Program-made: the position numbers and the translations under genes | The notes under the pieces: generated by a model | The model's input: the letters and a program-made list of their open reading frames with translations, nothing else | Told to the model about the DNA's origin: nothing | Databases searched by the model: none | NCBI GenBank assembly: GCA_041671045.1 | Contig: JBAZCF010000003.1 | Coordinates: forward strand, 305,890 to 369,889 | Origin: Parachlamydiales bacterium | GTDB taxonomy: Bacteria; Chlamydiota; Chlamydiia; Chlamydiales; JABDDJ01 | Length of the DNA: 64,000 nucleotides | Direction: 5' to 3' | Part shown: piece after piece, positions 8,010-16,180 of the stretch | Layout: each line of letters starts with the position of its first letter | Numbering within the stretch: the first letter of the stretch is position 1

Positions 8010-8036
8010 TTCTATGCCAACAACGCCTAAAGTTAA
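8010..8036 (-). promoter_or_regulatory. Candidate sigma-28 promoter of hctB
   Basis: On the minus strand TTAACTTT (8029-8036, 6 of 8 against TAAAGTTT) is followed after exactly 11 bases by GCATAGAA (8010-8017, 5 of 8 against GCCGATAA). Chlamydial hctB is known to be a late gene read by sigma-28. Leader to the ATG would be about 40 bases. The match is partial, so this is a candidate only. Confidence 0.35.
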
Positions 8037-8147
8037 TAAATAATTTAAATAGTTTACATCATTTACTAAAAAAATCAATTTTATTTGATAATATGAATAG
8101 TCTACTAAACTGTTTATGAATTGTTAGTAATAACTGTGAGGTGGTCT

Positions 8148-9308
8148 ATGATGAAATTAATAACCGTCTTTGTCGCTGCCCTGTTTACAGTGGGCCAAAG
8201 CAATTACGCCCAAACCGCAACGCCCCCAGCACCTTCTGTTAATGTAGATCAAAATACGGAGAGTCCTACTAAGCCTCAGTTCCAATGGCCGCCGCGTAAT
8301 CAAGGAGGAAATGGAACAGCCCAGCCGGTGCGCCCCCGCCCCCCTGTGCATCCAGCACCCGGAGTTCCCTCGCAAGGTCCAAAAGCTTTGATTTTTGTGG
8401 GACCAGAAAGTATTCATGTCTCCGTAAGTACTTTTAATTTTAGACAACCTGAGAAAAATAAAATCCTCTTTGAACAAACATATCCTTTTGAAGTCAGAGA
8501 TATCTTTGGTGATAACGGCCAACCTATCAATGATCAGCAAAAAGAAGCATTTGAAGCTAAGCTTAAAGAGGTCATAGCTGCCGCCAGAGGAGCTGGAGCT
8601 AAACACCCCTGGATACTTGTATCCGAATCTTTTAAAACGGCTCCAAATGCCAGGGAAATCATTCGTTCCATAAGACAGAATGATCGTGTTCTCATCTTTA
8701 TTTTACCTTCTCACAAAGAAACACGTTTAGCATTCCATGCATTAAAAGTTGCTAAGCCCGATTTGAAAGGAGAAAAATTTGTTTTATGGTACGGAGATAC
8801 CAATAGGCTAAGCTTGGCTACTGAGGGCGCTGATGGCTTTGTAGGCTATCAAGGGGCTCATTATGGCACTCCTCAAAAACCGTCAGAAGACGGTGATGAT
8901 GATGTAGCTCCAGACACCGGAGCAGATGTAAAAGACCATGATGATAGTGCAGCGACACCCGCAGGACCTGCGGATGATGCACAAGCAGATCGCAGTAAGT
9001 CTTGGAGAGAAAGAATTGCTGAAAGAATGGGAGACGGAGAAGTACGTCCATTACCCCCTATTTTTAAAGAGACCATCTCAGAAAATGCGGGTAAAGTTTA
9101 TGGCGTCGGTGACCGTTTCCTTGCGCTGAGTAAAGACAGTGGTCATGTAATCAATGCAGAATCACTGCAAGCAATTATTAGCGGTGATGATGCAAACAAA
9201 GCTAAGGCTGCGACAATAGTACTTGATAATATGAAGGAACTAGGGGTGACTAGTATAGAAGTTGTCCCTGTCGATATGTCTCAAAGCTTTAGAGATATAC
9301 ATAGATAA
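8148..9308 (+). CDS. Exported protein with degenerate Ppx/GppA-like domain
   Basis: A 386-residue protein with a signal peptide (MMKLITVFVAALFTVGQSNYAQ), then a Pro/Gln-rich linker to about residue 80. The rest can be aligned by eye with exopolyphosphatase/GppA proteins: SFKTAPNAREI resembles the SALREAxNxxxF block, LPSHKETRLAF the SGxxEARLAY block, and LWYGDTNRLSLAT stands where VDIGGGSTELVL should be. An acidic insert (EDGDDDVAPDTGADVKDHDD, about 245-275) interrupts it; the tail (VGDRFLALSKDSGHVINAESLQAII and LGVTSIEVVP) resembles the second ASKHA domain. The catalytic glycines are missing, so it is probably a binding protein, not an enzyme. Start: GAGGTGG just before ATG 8148; a longer TTG reading is not needed. 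It occupies the position where pepA lies in Chlamydia trachomatis. The fold call is an inference. Confidence 0.6.
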   Translation: MMKLITVFVAALFTVGQSNYAQTATPPAPSVNVDQNTESPTKPQFQWPPRNQGGNGTAQPVRPRPPVHPAPGVPSQGPKALIFVGPESIHVSVSTFNFRQPEKNKILFEQTYPFEVRDIFGDNGQPINDQQKEAFEAKLKEVIAAARGAGAKHPWILVSESFKTAPNAREIIRSIRQNDRVLIFILPSHKETRLAFHALKVAKPDLKGEKFVLWYGDTNRLSLATEGADGFVGYQGAHYGTPQKPSEDGDDDVAPDTGADVKDHDDSAATPAGPADDAQADRSKSWRERIAERMGDGEVRPLPPIFKETISENAGKVYGVGDRFLALSKDSGHVINAESLQAIISGDDANKAKAATIVLDNMKELGVTSIEVVPVDMSQSFRDIHR

Positions 9309-9315
9309 GGAATGC

Positions 9316-9341
9316 AGTGCGGCGGTTTGAACCGCCGCACT
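9316..9341. terminator. Perfect palindrome between convergent genes
   Basis: A perfect 12-bp inverted repeat AGTGCGGCGGTT/AACCGCCGCACT with a 2-base centre lies between the stops of the exported-protein gene (9308) and ssb (9385). No T-run follows on either strand; it probably serves both genes as a weak terminator or mRNA 3' barrier. Confidence 0.6.
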
Positions 9342-9384
9342 CGCAATAATGAAACTCAGCTAACATTCTCTAGCAAGCTCAAAC

Positions 9385-9900
9385 TTAGAAGGGTATATCT
9401 TCTTCGTTATGATTTGAATTTGATAACCCGCCGACCTGGTCAAAGCGATAGTCATCATGAGCAGGAGCCTGCTGTTGTTGCTGATAATTTTGTTGCGGAT
9501 AGTTCTGCTGAAGAGTGGATTGTTGTTGTGTATATCCTGTACGGTTATACTGTCCACCTTCCTGTTGAGCGCCGCCTTCACGTTCTGATTTTCCAAACGG
9601 ACTGAACTGGATCATCTCTGCAGTAATATCAAGAGATACTTGCGGACGGCCTTCTTTGTCTGTGTAGATTTCAGGCTTATGGAGTGTTCCCACGATGATA
9701 ACTGCGCTGCCTTTCTTTAGATAAGGCATCATCTTATCAAATCGATCGCCCCACACTGTAATACGGTACCAAGAGGTTTCCTCTTTGCCAGCACGACGAC
9801 CGTTAACTGCAACGCGGAATGATGTAACTTTTTGTCCGGAAGGAGTGAAACGTGTTTCGGGATCAGCGCCTAAATGACCAGCAATTTGAATGATATTCAT
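9385..9900 (-). CDS. ssb: Single-stranded DNA-binding protein
   Basis: A 171-residue SSB. The OB fold spans about residues 1-110 (MNIIQIAGHLGADPE, TSFRVAVN, SWYRITVWGD, KGSAVIIVGTL, SLDITAEMIQF), followed by a Gln/Tyr-rich disordered linker (about 125-155) and the acidic tip NEEDIPF that docks SSB-interacting proteins. Complete and typical in length. It binds single-stranded DNA in replication, repair and recombination. It lies downstream of the Slc1-like gene on the same strand, as CT044 lies beside CT043, but a strong hairpin separates the two, so it is probably transcribed on its own. Confidence 0.95.
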   Translation of the reverse strand: MNIIQIAGHLGADPETRFTPSGQKVTSFRVAVNGRRAGKEETSWYRITVWGDRFDKMMPYLKKGSAVIIVGTLHKPEIYTDKEGRPQVSLDITAEMIQFSPFGKSEREGGAQQEGGQYNRTGYTQQQSTLQQNYPQQNYQQQQQAPAHDDYRFDQVGGLSNSNHNEEDIPF

Positions 9901-9927
9901 GATGTTTCGGTATATTTAAGTTTTGAG

Positions 9928-9958
9928 AAAAGTAGGAACTGCCTGCGGCAGTTCCTAC
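9928..9958 (-). terminator. Terminator after the Slc1-like chaperone gene
   Basis: GTAGGAACTGCC/GGCAGTTCCTAC forms a perfect 12-bp stem with a 3-base loop (9932-9958), 13 bases past the chaperone stop, followed on the minus strand by TTTTCTC. A good intrinsic terminator. Confidence 0.75.
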
Positions 9959-9971
9959 AGAATATAATGGA

Positions 9972-10487
9972 TTATCCGCGAATAATGCCGGCCTGGCCAT
10001 AACCTGGGCGACCGCCTAATTGTTGTTGAGGGGATGCTGAAGGTGTATCTTTACGGGAGCCTTCATCGCGTCCTTCGGAAATTTCAGCGCATTTTTTGCG
10101 CCATTTTTCCACAGTTTCAACATATAGAGGAGCGAAAGCGCGAAGAGCTGATGAGAGAGCATGCTCCATATCAATGGTGCAATGCATCAAGATAAGTTCT
10201 TCTTTCACCGCTACACCTACACCACCGCCGGCCATTTGACCGCCAAGCATTGAACCTTCAAGAAGAGATTCATAGAGGCGTAGGCGCGTTTTATCGTCTC
10301 TTGGAAGACCGTCTAGGAGAGGAGAATATAGATATAGGCGTTTCGAGTTAGGTTCATAAGTTAGGTGTAACGAAAATTCATCGTCGATTCCTAAAATACA
10401 CGTGTTGTTTTCGTCGAACTCAAGACCTTCGAGTCCAAGTTCTTTTCCGAACTCTTTTAAGTTATCTTTAGCGTTTTCAAATGACAT
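9972..10487 (-). CDS. CesT-type type III secretion chaperone (CT043/Slc1-like)
   Basis: A 171-residue acidic protein with the class I chaperone layout: N-terminal helix (about 1-17), beta strands with hydrophobic and charged alternation (CILGIDDEFSLHLTYEPNSKRLYLYSPLL, about 29-60), a helix (LRLYESLLEGSMLGG), then VKEELILMHCTID and an amphipathic C-terminal helix. In Chlamydia Slc1 (CT043) guides early effectors such as Tarp to the secretion apparatus. The family call rests on this layout and on position between ssb and glgX, as in C. trachomatis (CT042-CT044). The tail (about 140-171) is Gly/Gln/Pro-rich and probably disordered. The ribosome site AGGAGG is strong. Confidence 0.82.
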   Translation of the reverse strand: MSFENAKDNLKEFGKELGLEGLEFDENNTCILGIDDEFSLHLTYEPNSKRLYLYSPLLDGLPRDDKTRLRLYESLLEGSMLGGQMAGGGVGVAVKEELILMHCTIDMEHALSSALRAFAPLYVETVEKWRKKCAEISEGRDEGSRKDTPSASPQQQLGGRPGYGQAGIIRG

Positions 10488-10702
10488 AGGAGAACCTCCT
10501 GAAATAATTAACTTATTTGGTTTTGTTGTACCACATTAAACAATGAGAGTAAAGATGCAGTAAACAGTAGAAAAAGTAAACAGGTTTTAACGCTCTCATA
10601 TCATTTTACTTCCTTAATGCAATTTGTATGCCAATTTTTTGATGTTGCAAAAAGCCGAGATAATGCGTAGAAAAGACTTGAATCAAGTTCTTAGGAAGCG
10701 CG

Positions 10703-12745
10703 ATGGACATTTCAACGGGAGTTCCTTATCCATTTGGTACTCAACTGACTAAATCAGGGATAAATTTTGCGCTCACCAGTAAGCCCGCAACCAACGTTAC
10801 TTTGTGCCTTTTTGAGGTCAATTCCTTCCAACAAATAGCAACTATTACCTTAGATCCTAAAGTCAATAAAACAGGGAATATTTGGCATGTCGAGGTAGGA
10901 GGGATCCCTTTGCCTGTCGTTTATGGGTGGCGAATCAATGGACCGGTAGGACCCGGAAAAAGATATCGTTTTGATTACAGTAAAGTTTTATTAGATCCGT
11001 ATGCCAAAGCAGTCTACAACAGAAATGCCTGGGGCCAGTCCGCAGAAGAACCCCTATTGGGAGTCGTCACGGAAGCCAAGCCCTATGACTGGGAAGGAGA
11101 TAAACCTTTAAATATACCTTCCGAAAAGCTCATTATTTATGAGATGTATTTAAGAGGTTTTACTCAAGACACTTCGAGCGGTGTACAGGAAAAAGGGACA
11201 TACCGCGGGTTAATTGATAAAATCCCCTATTTAAAAGATCTAGGGATAAATGCTGTGGAGTTTTTACCTATTCATGTGTTTGATGAATGTCTTAATCCTT
11301 TCTGCGATCCGGTGACAAAAAAACCGCTTTTAAATGTCTGGGGCTATTCTTCCTTAAACTATTTTTCTCCCATGCAAAAATTTGCCTTCGACCAAAGTCC
11401 TGGCGGTGCGTTAAATGAATTTAAGGATATGGTCAAAGCCTTGCACAAGGCAGGAATAGAAGTTATTTTGGATGTGGTTTACAACCACACAGGCGAAGGT
11501 GCTTATGGAGATCCTCCCCTCACCTTTAAAGGTATCGATTATTCCGCCTATTATATGCTTGACGCCAACAACGAACCTTTGGATTACACAGGATGCGGCA
11601 ATTCCGTATCCAGTAATCACCCTGTCACTAAAGAGATGATTATCGAGAGTTTACGTTATTGGGTCAGAGAGATGCATGTAGATGGTTTTCGTTTTGACTT
11701 GGCATCGGTGTTATACCGTGGAAGATATGGCGCGATCATGAGCAATCCCCCGGTGATCGATGGAATTTCCGAAGACCCCCTGCTGGGGCAGACAAAGCTT
11801 ATTGCTGAGCCCTGGGATGCTGTAGGGATGTATCAAGTGGGAGAGTTTTATCCTAAAGAACCTAGATGGAGCGAATGGAATGGACGTTATAGAGATTGCG
11901 TGAGGGGATTCCTTAACGGGTTCCATACAAATAAAGGCGAATTTGCCACACGTATCAGCGGATCGCAGGATCTATATAACCACCGTAAGCCCTATTGCAG
12001 TTTAAACTTTGTCACCTGTCATGACGGCTTTACCCTGAAAGATTTAGTAAGTTACGGGCAAAAACATAATCTTGCCAACGGAGAAGACAATAGAGATGGG
12101 ACAAATGATAACTTGAGCAATAATTATGGGGTGGAGGGCCCTACTGAAAATCCGGAGATTGCGGAGATCCGCCTTAAACAACGTAAAAATTTCATAACCA
12201 TCCTTTTATTATCGCAAGGTATTCCCATGCTCTACATGGGAGATGAATATGGCCATACAAAAAAGGGCAATAACAACACCTATCCGCAAGATAATGAGCT
12301 CAATTGGTTTGAATGGGATGTCTTAGAAAAAGAAAAAGGATTTTATCGTTTTGTAAAACAAATGATTTCATTTAGGAAAAGGCATTCCCGGTTGCAAAAA
12401 GAAGCTTTCCTTACAGATAAAGATATTTCCTGGCATGGCATAAAACCGATGTATCAGGCATGGGATTCCCCTGACCCCTTGATAGCATTTACACTGTACA
12501 ACCACCTAACGCAAGAGCATATTTACGTCGCGATCAATATGCGCACGGAGAAAGCCCTTATCACGCTACCTGAGCCTCCTGAGGACTTTCAATGGCATCT
12601 ATTGGTTGACACATCCCTAGATTCCCCGCAGGATATTATCGAAGAAGATACCTCCGTCCCTTACGAAAAACTACAGTATGTAATTGATGCAATGACCATT
12701 ATCATTTTAAAATCCAAAAAAGCAAAAACAAAAGCTCATGCCTAA
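10703..12745 (+). CDS. glgX: Glycogen debranching enzyme
   Basis: A 680-residue GH13 isoamylase-type enzyme. An N-terminal CBM48-like domain (about 1-130, PYPFGTQLTKSGINFAL) precedes the barrel, with conserved regions VILDVVYNHTGEG (about 256-268), DGFRFDLASVL (nucleophile Asp, about 332), LIAEPWDAVG (acid Glu, about 370) and TCHDGFTLKDLVSY (transition-state Asp, about 443). It hydrolyses alpha-1,6 branches in glycogen, which chlamydiae store. The start follows AGGAAG. It is divergent from the Slc1-like gene with 215 bases between, the same neighbour pair as CT042/CT043. A strong hairpin follows at 12748. Confidence 0.95.
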   Translation: MDISTGVPYPFGTQLTKSGINFALTSKPATNVTLCLFEVNSFQQIATITLDPKVNKTGNIWHVEVGGIPLPVVYGWRINGPVGPGKRYRFDYSKVLLDPYAKAVYNRNAWGQSAEEPLLGVVTEAKPYDWEGDKPLNIPSEKLIIYEMYLRGFTQDTSSGVQEKGTYRGLIDKIPYLKDLGINAVEFLPIHVFDECLNPFCDPVTKKPLLNVWGYSSLNYFSPMQKFAFDQSPGGALNEFKDMVKALHKAGIEVILDVVYNHTGEGAYGDPPLTFKGIDYSAYYMLDANNEPLDYTGCGNSVSSNHPVTKEMIIESLRYWVREMHVDGFRFDLASVLYRGRYGAIMSNPPVIDGISEDPLLGQTKLIAEPWDAVGMYQVGEFYPKEPRWSEWNGRYRDCVRGFLNGFHTNKGEFATRISGSQDLYNHRKPYCSLNFVTCHDGFTLKDLVSYGQKHNLANGEDNRDGTNDNLSNNYGVEGPTENPEIAEIRLKQRKNFITILLLSQGIPMLYMGDEYGHTKKGNNNTYPQDNELNWFEWDVLEKEKGFYRFVKQMISFRKRHSRLQKEAFLTDKDISWHGIKPMYQAWDSPDPLIAFTLYNHLTQEHIYVAINMRTEKALITLPEPPEDFQWHLLVDTSLDSPQDIIEEDTSVPYEKLQYVIDAMTIIILKSKKAKTKAHA

Positions 12746-12747
12746 AC

Positions 12748-12794
12748 CTGCACAAACCGTGTCCTAGTAGCGGAGACACGATTTGTGCAGTTTT
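12748..12794. terminator. Bidirectional terminator between glgX and small gene
   Basis: CTGCACAAA-C-CGTGTC pairs with GACACG-A-TTTGTGCAG (12748-12790), a 15-bp stem with one mismatch and a 12-base loop, followed by TTTT for glgX. It also lies directly after the stop of the convergent gene at 12793. Confidence 0.75.
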
Positions 12795-13215
12795 AGGTGT
12801 GAGCTTCTTCAAGAGGGTTTGGTCTCAAAGCTTGAAGTTTTAAGTTGGCTTCTTTAAATGCTTCTGTTAACTGTTTTAACTGTTCATCCGCTGCAGTTAA
12901 TTCCGCATGCTTAGTGTCAATATCTTGGCAGTATATGGCAATGAAATAACTTCTCATATCACTACGTAAACCTTTGATATTTTCATCATCAAAAGTCATC
13001 CAGTTAAAGAATTCTAGTACTGAAGCTACAAAATTTTGTATTCTCACCCAAATAGAATCTAGTATGCCGGTCCCCTCTTTACGAAAGAGATAGAGATCAC
13101 GCCCATTCCACACCCCCAATCGGGATGGAATATTATTTTTTTCATTAGCTGAAAACTCTTGATAGACTGCGCTATTACGGTGCAGGGTATGAATTTCTTG
13201 CGTTGTATGGGTCAT
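12793..13215 (-). CDS. Unknown 140-residue protein with C-terminal coiled coil
   Basis: No family recognised. The N-terminal part (about 1-45) is polar; residues about 55-75 (ILDSIWVRIQNFVASVLEFFNWM) form an amphipathic, strongly hydrophobic helix that might associate with membrane or partner protein; residues about 95-130 form a likely coiled coil (KHAELTAADEQLKQLTEAF). It lies 20 bases after queA at the end of the NSS-ruvB-spoIID-queA operon. No signal peptide. Size and helical content would fit a secretion chaperone or small effector, but nothing in the sequence decides this. Confidence 0.7.
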   Translation of the reverse strand: MTHTTQEIHTLHRNSAVYQEFSANEKNNIPSRLGVWNGRDLYLFRKEGTGILDSIWVRIQNFVASVLEFFNWMTFDDENIKGLRSDMRSYFIAIYCQDIDTKHAELTAADEQLKQLTEAFKEANLKLQALRPNPLEEAHT

Positions 13216-13235
13216 GACTTCTCCAGCTCAAATAA

Positions 13236-14288
13236 TTAAATGATGAGCATAGCGTCACCGTATGAATAGAAGCGATATTTATTTTCGACTGCATGTTGAT
13301 AGGCTTTTTTGATAAGATCATAGCCGCCAAAGGCGGATACTAACATCAAAAGAGTAGATTTGGGCCAGTGGAAATTTGTTAGCAAGGCGTCGGCGGCTTT
13401 GAATTGATATCCGGGATAGATAAATAAATTGGTGTGTTCTTTTCCGGCTTTAACAGTCCCGCAATCCATAGTCATGGATTCCAAGGTACGCATACTGGTT
13501 GTTCCTACACAAATACGTTTGCCTGCAGTCTTTCTTGCGTTTAGACGTAGAGTGGATTCGTCGTCGATAGAACAGGTTTCAAAATGCATGACGTGCTGGC
13601 GGATATCTTCGACTGCTACGGGCTGAAATGTGCCGATTCCCACATGCAAAGTCACATGAATACAGTCTGTACCTTTACTTTTGATTTCATCCAACAGCGG
13701 GGTTGTAAAATGAAGTCCTGCCGTAGGAGCTGCTACTGCACCGGGATGGCGTGCGAATACAGTCTGGTAGCGTTCCTTATCGGCATTTTCCTCTTTACGT
13801 TTGATATATAAGGGTAAAGGGATCTCTCCATAAAGTTCCAACTGGTCATCTAAAGGGATGTCGGTTTGGAAGCTAATTCTTCTTTGGCCTGCGTCGCCTA
13901 CTTCTAAGACCTCAAAAGAAAATCCGGGAGCAATCTCAGCAACTTGTCCCAGAGGGAGTTTTCGGGCCGGTTTGGCCAAAGCCCACCAGGAGCCATCTCC
14001 ACAGGGAGTATGTATCAGTATTTCTATTTCCGCACCTGAAGGGCGGCGTGCACGCAAGCGTGCAGGTATGACTTTTGTGTCGTTAAAGACAAGCTGGTCT
14101 TCCGATTGGATATACTGCGGTAGCTGGGATATCGTTGTATCGGTAAAGGTTTGAGTTTGCCGATCAACAACCAGCAGCCTTGCCTGCTCGCGGCAGGGCA
14201 AGGGATGCTGGGCAACAAGCTCTTCAGGGAGCTCAAAGTCATAGGCTGCTGTATTCAGCAGTGCTTCGTTGGATATGCTTCCTTGCAT
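13236..14288 (-). CDS. queA: tRNA preQ1 ribosyltransferase-isomerase
   Basis: A 350-residue QueA, full length. Family blocks are YDFELPEELVAQHPL (about 15-29), FNDTKVIPARL, YQTVFARHPGAVAAPTAGLHFT (about 172-193), HVTLHVGIGTFQPV and NFHWPKSTLLMLVSAFGG (near 307-325). It transfers the ribosyl part of S-adenosylmethionine to preQ1 in tRNA to give epoxyqueuosine. About ten residues precede the usual start of the family; no better internal ATG is evident. It follows the spoIID-like gene by 7 bases in a minus-strand operon. Confidence 0.94.
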   Translation of the reverse strand: MQGSISNEALLNTAAYDFELPEELVAQHPLPCREQARLLVVDRQTQTFTDTTISQLPQYIQSEDQLVFNDTKVIPARLRARRPSGAEIEILIHTPCGDGSWWALAKPARKLPLGQVAEIAPGFSFEVLEVGDAGQRRISFQTDIPLDDQLELYGEIPLPLYIKRKEENADKERYQTVFARHPGAVAAPTAGLHFTTPLLDEIKSKGTDCIHVTLHVGIGTFQPVAVEDIRQHVMHFETCSIDDESTLRLNARKTAGKRICVGTTSMRTLESMTMDCGTVKAGKEHTNLFIYPGYQFKAADALLTNFHWPKSTLLMLVSAFGGYDLIKKAYQHAVENKYRFYSYGDAMLII

Positions 14289-14295
14289 GATAAAC

Positions 14296-15153
14296 TCAGG
14301 GTGTAGCTAACATGATCATGGTATTGGGGTAAGCCTTACCAAGAATTTGCGCTGCGTTTTCTCCACGTTTTGCCAATGCTTCTACGTCATACAATGTGAT
14401 GCGTGCAAAGACAATGTCATCTGTTTGGCTTTTTCCACCGTTTTGTGAACCCCACTGAGCGCCAAAGGGAGTGACGCCTTCATAAAAACCGGTTTTGCTC
14501 ATAACCATGTTTTTTGTTGAGAGGATGGCTTGTGCAACCGGACCGTTCTGTATGTTTCCGATGCCTTCATAACCGACTTTTGTTGCATCCACAGACCAAA
14601 AACGGTTTTTAGGATGTTGCGAATAGTACAATGCTTGGGTACGGGCAGCAATAGAAAGGGCTGCCAAGGATTCTGGAGGAAGCTCCGGATCGATGGCTGG
14701 TGTCATTGTCGCCATTAGATAATCTTCGATGGGCAATTCATTGACGATGCTTATGGAACCGCCGATATCATATACATAGAGGTTGCCCTTGTAGACTTTA
14801 CCGTCGATGATAGTAGCTGTATTGGAGTCATCGGGTACTATTTGCAACTGGTGGATGCCAGGAAATTCTTCGCCCCATTTTATACCGCTGTGGGTAGGTT
14901 GCAGATATTGTCTTCTGCCCATAAGACGACTTGTGAGGTGATTCGTATTAGCAGGGTCATAGACCTGGTATTTACCGCGAACTTCGATGAGGGCGCCGGG
15001 CTGGTCATGCATGATGAGTACTTTAATCACATGCGGAGGCGCTTCTTGCTTCCAGAAAATGTTTTTTACGTTGTCAAAAAATCCGGCTTGCAAAGGCTGT
15101 AATAAGCTAGCTGTCGCCAGTCCTATAGCTAAGATGAAATGACGTATGTTCAT
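14296..15153 (-). CDS. SpoIID/LytB-domain exported protein (CT041-like)
   Basis: A 285-residue protein with a signal peptide (MNIRHFILAIGLATASLLQPLQAG) and a SpoIID domain: NELPIEDYLMATM (about 150-162) and ESLAALSIAARTQALYY (about 174-190) match the PLExYLxGV and ALKAQAVAARTYAL blocks; GYEGI and TPFGAQWGSQNGG are later matches. SpoIID proteins cut glycan strands stripped of peptides; in chlamydiae they are tied to septal peptidoglycan. The usual catalytic Glu follows the first block as SEM; here that spot reads TPAIDPELP, so the Glu is displaced or lost, and activity is uncertain. Its ATG overlaps the ruvB stop (ATGA), as expected from CT040-CT041. Confidence 0.85.
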   Translation of the reverse strand: MNIRHFILAIGLATASLLQPLQAGFFDNVKNIFWKQEAPPHVIKVLIMHDQPGALIEVRGKYQVYDPANTNHLTSRLMGRRQYLQPTHSGIKWGEEFPGIHQLQIVPDDSNTATIIDGKVYKGNLYVYDIGGSISIVNELPIEDYLMATMTPAIDPELPPESLAALSIAARTQALYYSQHPKNRFWSVDATKVGYEGIGNIQNGPVAQAILSTKNMVMSKTGFYEGVTPFGAQWGSQNGGKSQTDDIVFARITLYDVEALAKRGENAAQILGKAYPNTMIMLATP

Positions 15154-16178
15154 TGTATATTCTCCGTGGTGTTAATTCTTTGAGCCGCTGGTTCGCGTTT
15201 TAGATGTCTGTAGGCGGCCGGTGTGACTTCTCGGCCTCGGGGTGTGCGGCAGATAAGTCCTTGTAAAATCAAATAGGGTTCGTAGACCTCTTCGATGGTG
15301 CTGGCGTCTTCTCCGACAGATGCGGCGATGGCATTAATGCCGACGTGGCGGCCATTATAGTGGTCTATCATAACAGTAAGGATACGAAGATCCATTTCAT
15401 CAAGTCCTAGCTCATCTATAGAGAGCATATTTAAGGCCTTCAAGGCAACTTTTTCACAGACTTGATCGGCTTTATGGACTGTAGCATAGTCGCGAGCCCA
15501 GCGGACGAGGTTATTGGCGATTCGGGGCGTTCCTCGTGAACGGCGGGCAATTTCCCACGCTGCTTGATCGGTGAGATCGATTTTAAGTAATGCTGCTGTA
15601 CGCTGGATGATGGATTGCAGCTCTTCTGGCGGATAGTATTCTAAGCGGCACTGGAGAGAAAAGCGGCTGCGCAGCGGGGCTGTCAAAGACCCTACGCGTG
15701 TGGTAGCACCTATCAGGGTGAAAGGATGCAATTTTAGGCGTACACTGGAGGCGTTTGGACCGCTGTCAATGAAAATATCAAGATTATAGTCTTCCATTGC
15801 AGGATAGAGATATTCTTCGATTGCTCTATTTAGCCTGTGGATTTCATCAATAAACAGGACATCGCCAGGTTGCAGTTTGGTCAAAATACCTGCGAGGTCA
15901 CCGGCTTTTTCCATGGCGGGCCCGGACGTTACCACAAGCTGGGTGCCCATTGCTTTAGCTATGATATGTGCTAGGGTGGTTTTACCTAATCCGGGAGGAC
16001 CGCATAATAGGCAATGACCGAGCGCTTCGCCCCGGTGCTTTGCAGCGGAGATGAGTATGTCAAGCCTGTCGCATACGGAGGCTTGCCCGGTAAAATCTTT
16101 CAAATTCTCCGGGCGGATGGGCACTTCAAACGTAAGGTCAGCCTGACACAGCGATGATTCGATAAAACTTTTGGTCAT
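15150..16178 (-). CDS. ruvB: Holliday junction branch-migration ATPase RuvB
   Basis: A 342-residue RuvB, full length. N-terminal RPENLKDFTGQ is the standard family start; Walker A is GPPGLGKTTLA (about 60-70), Walker B LFIDEIHRL (about 108-116), sensor 1 IGATTRVGSLTAPLRSRF (about 155-172, including the arginine finger), then the C-terminal winged helix with RTPRGREVTPAAY. It drives branch migration with RuvA. It begins 2 bases after the transporter stop and ends overlapping the spoIID-like start by 4 bases. Confidence 0.96.
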   Translation of the reverse strand: MTKSFIESSLCQADLTFEVPIRPENLKDFTGQASVCDRLDILISAAKHRGEALGHCLLCGPPGLGKTTLAHIIAKAMGTQLVVTSGPAMEKAGDLAGILTKLQPGDVLFIDEIHRLNRAIEEYLYPAMEDYNLDIFIDSGPNASSVRLKLHPFTLIGATTRVGSLTAPLRSRFSLQCRLEYYPPEELQSIIQRTAALLKIDLTDQAAWEIARRSRGTPRIANNLVRWARDYATVHKADQVCEKVALKALNMLSIDELGLDEMDLRILTVMIDHYNGRHVGINAIAASVGEDASTIEEVYEPYLILQGLICRTPRGREVTPAAYRHLKREPAAQRINTTENIQ

Positions 16179-16180
16179 TG

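Noticed and set aside
8157..9129. Several frames opposite or inside the exported-protein gene
   Set aside because: They overlap a gene with signal peptide, ribosome site and coherent domain pattern; their translations look random.
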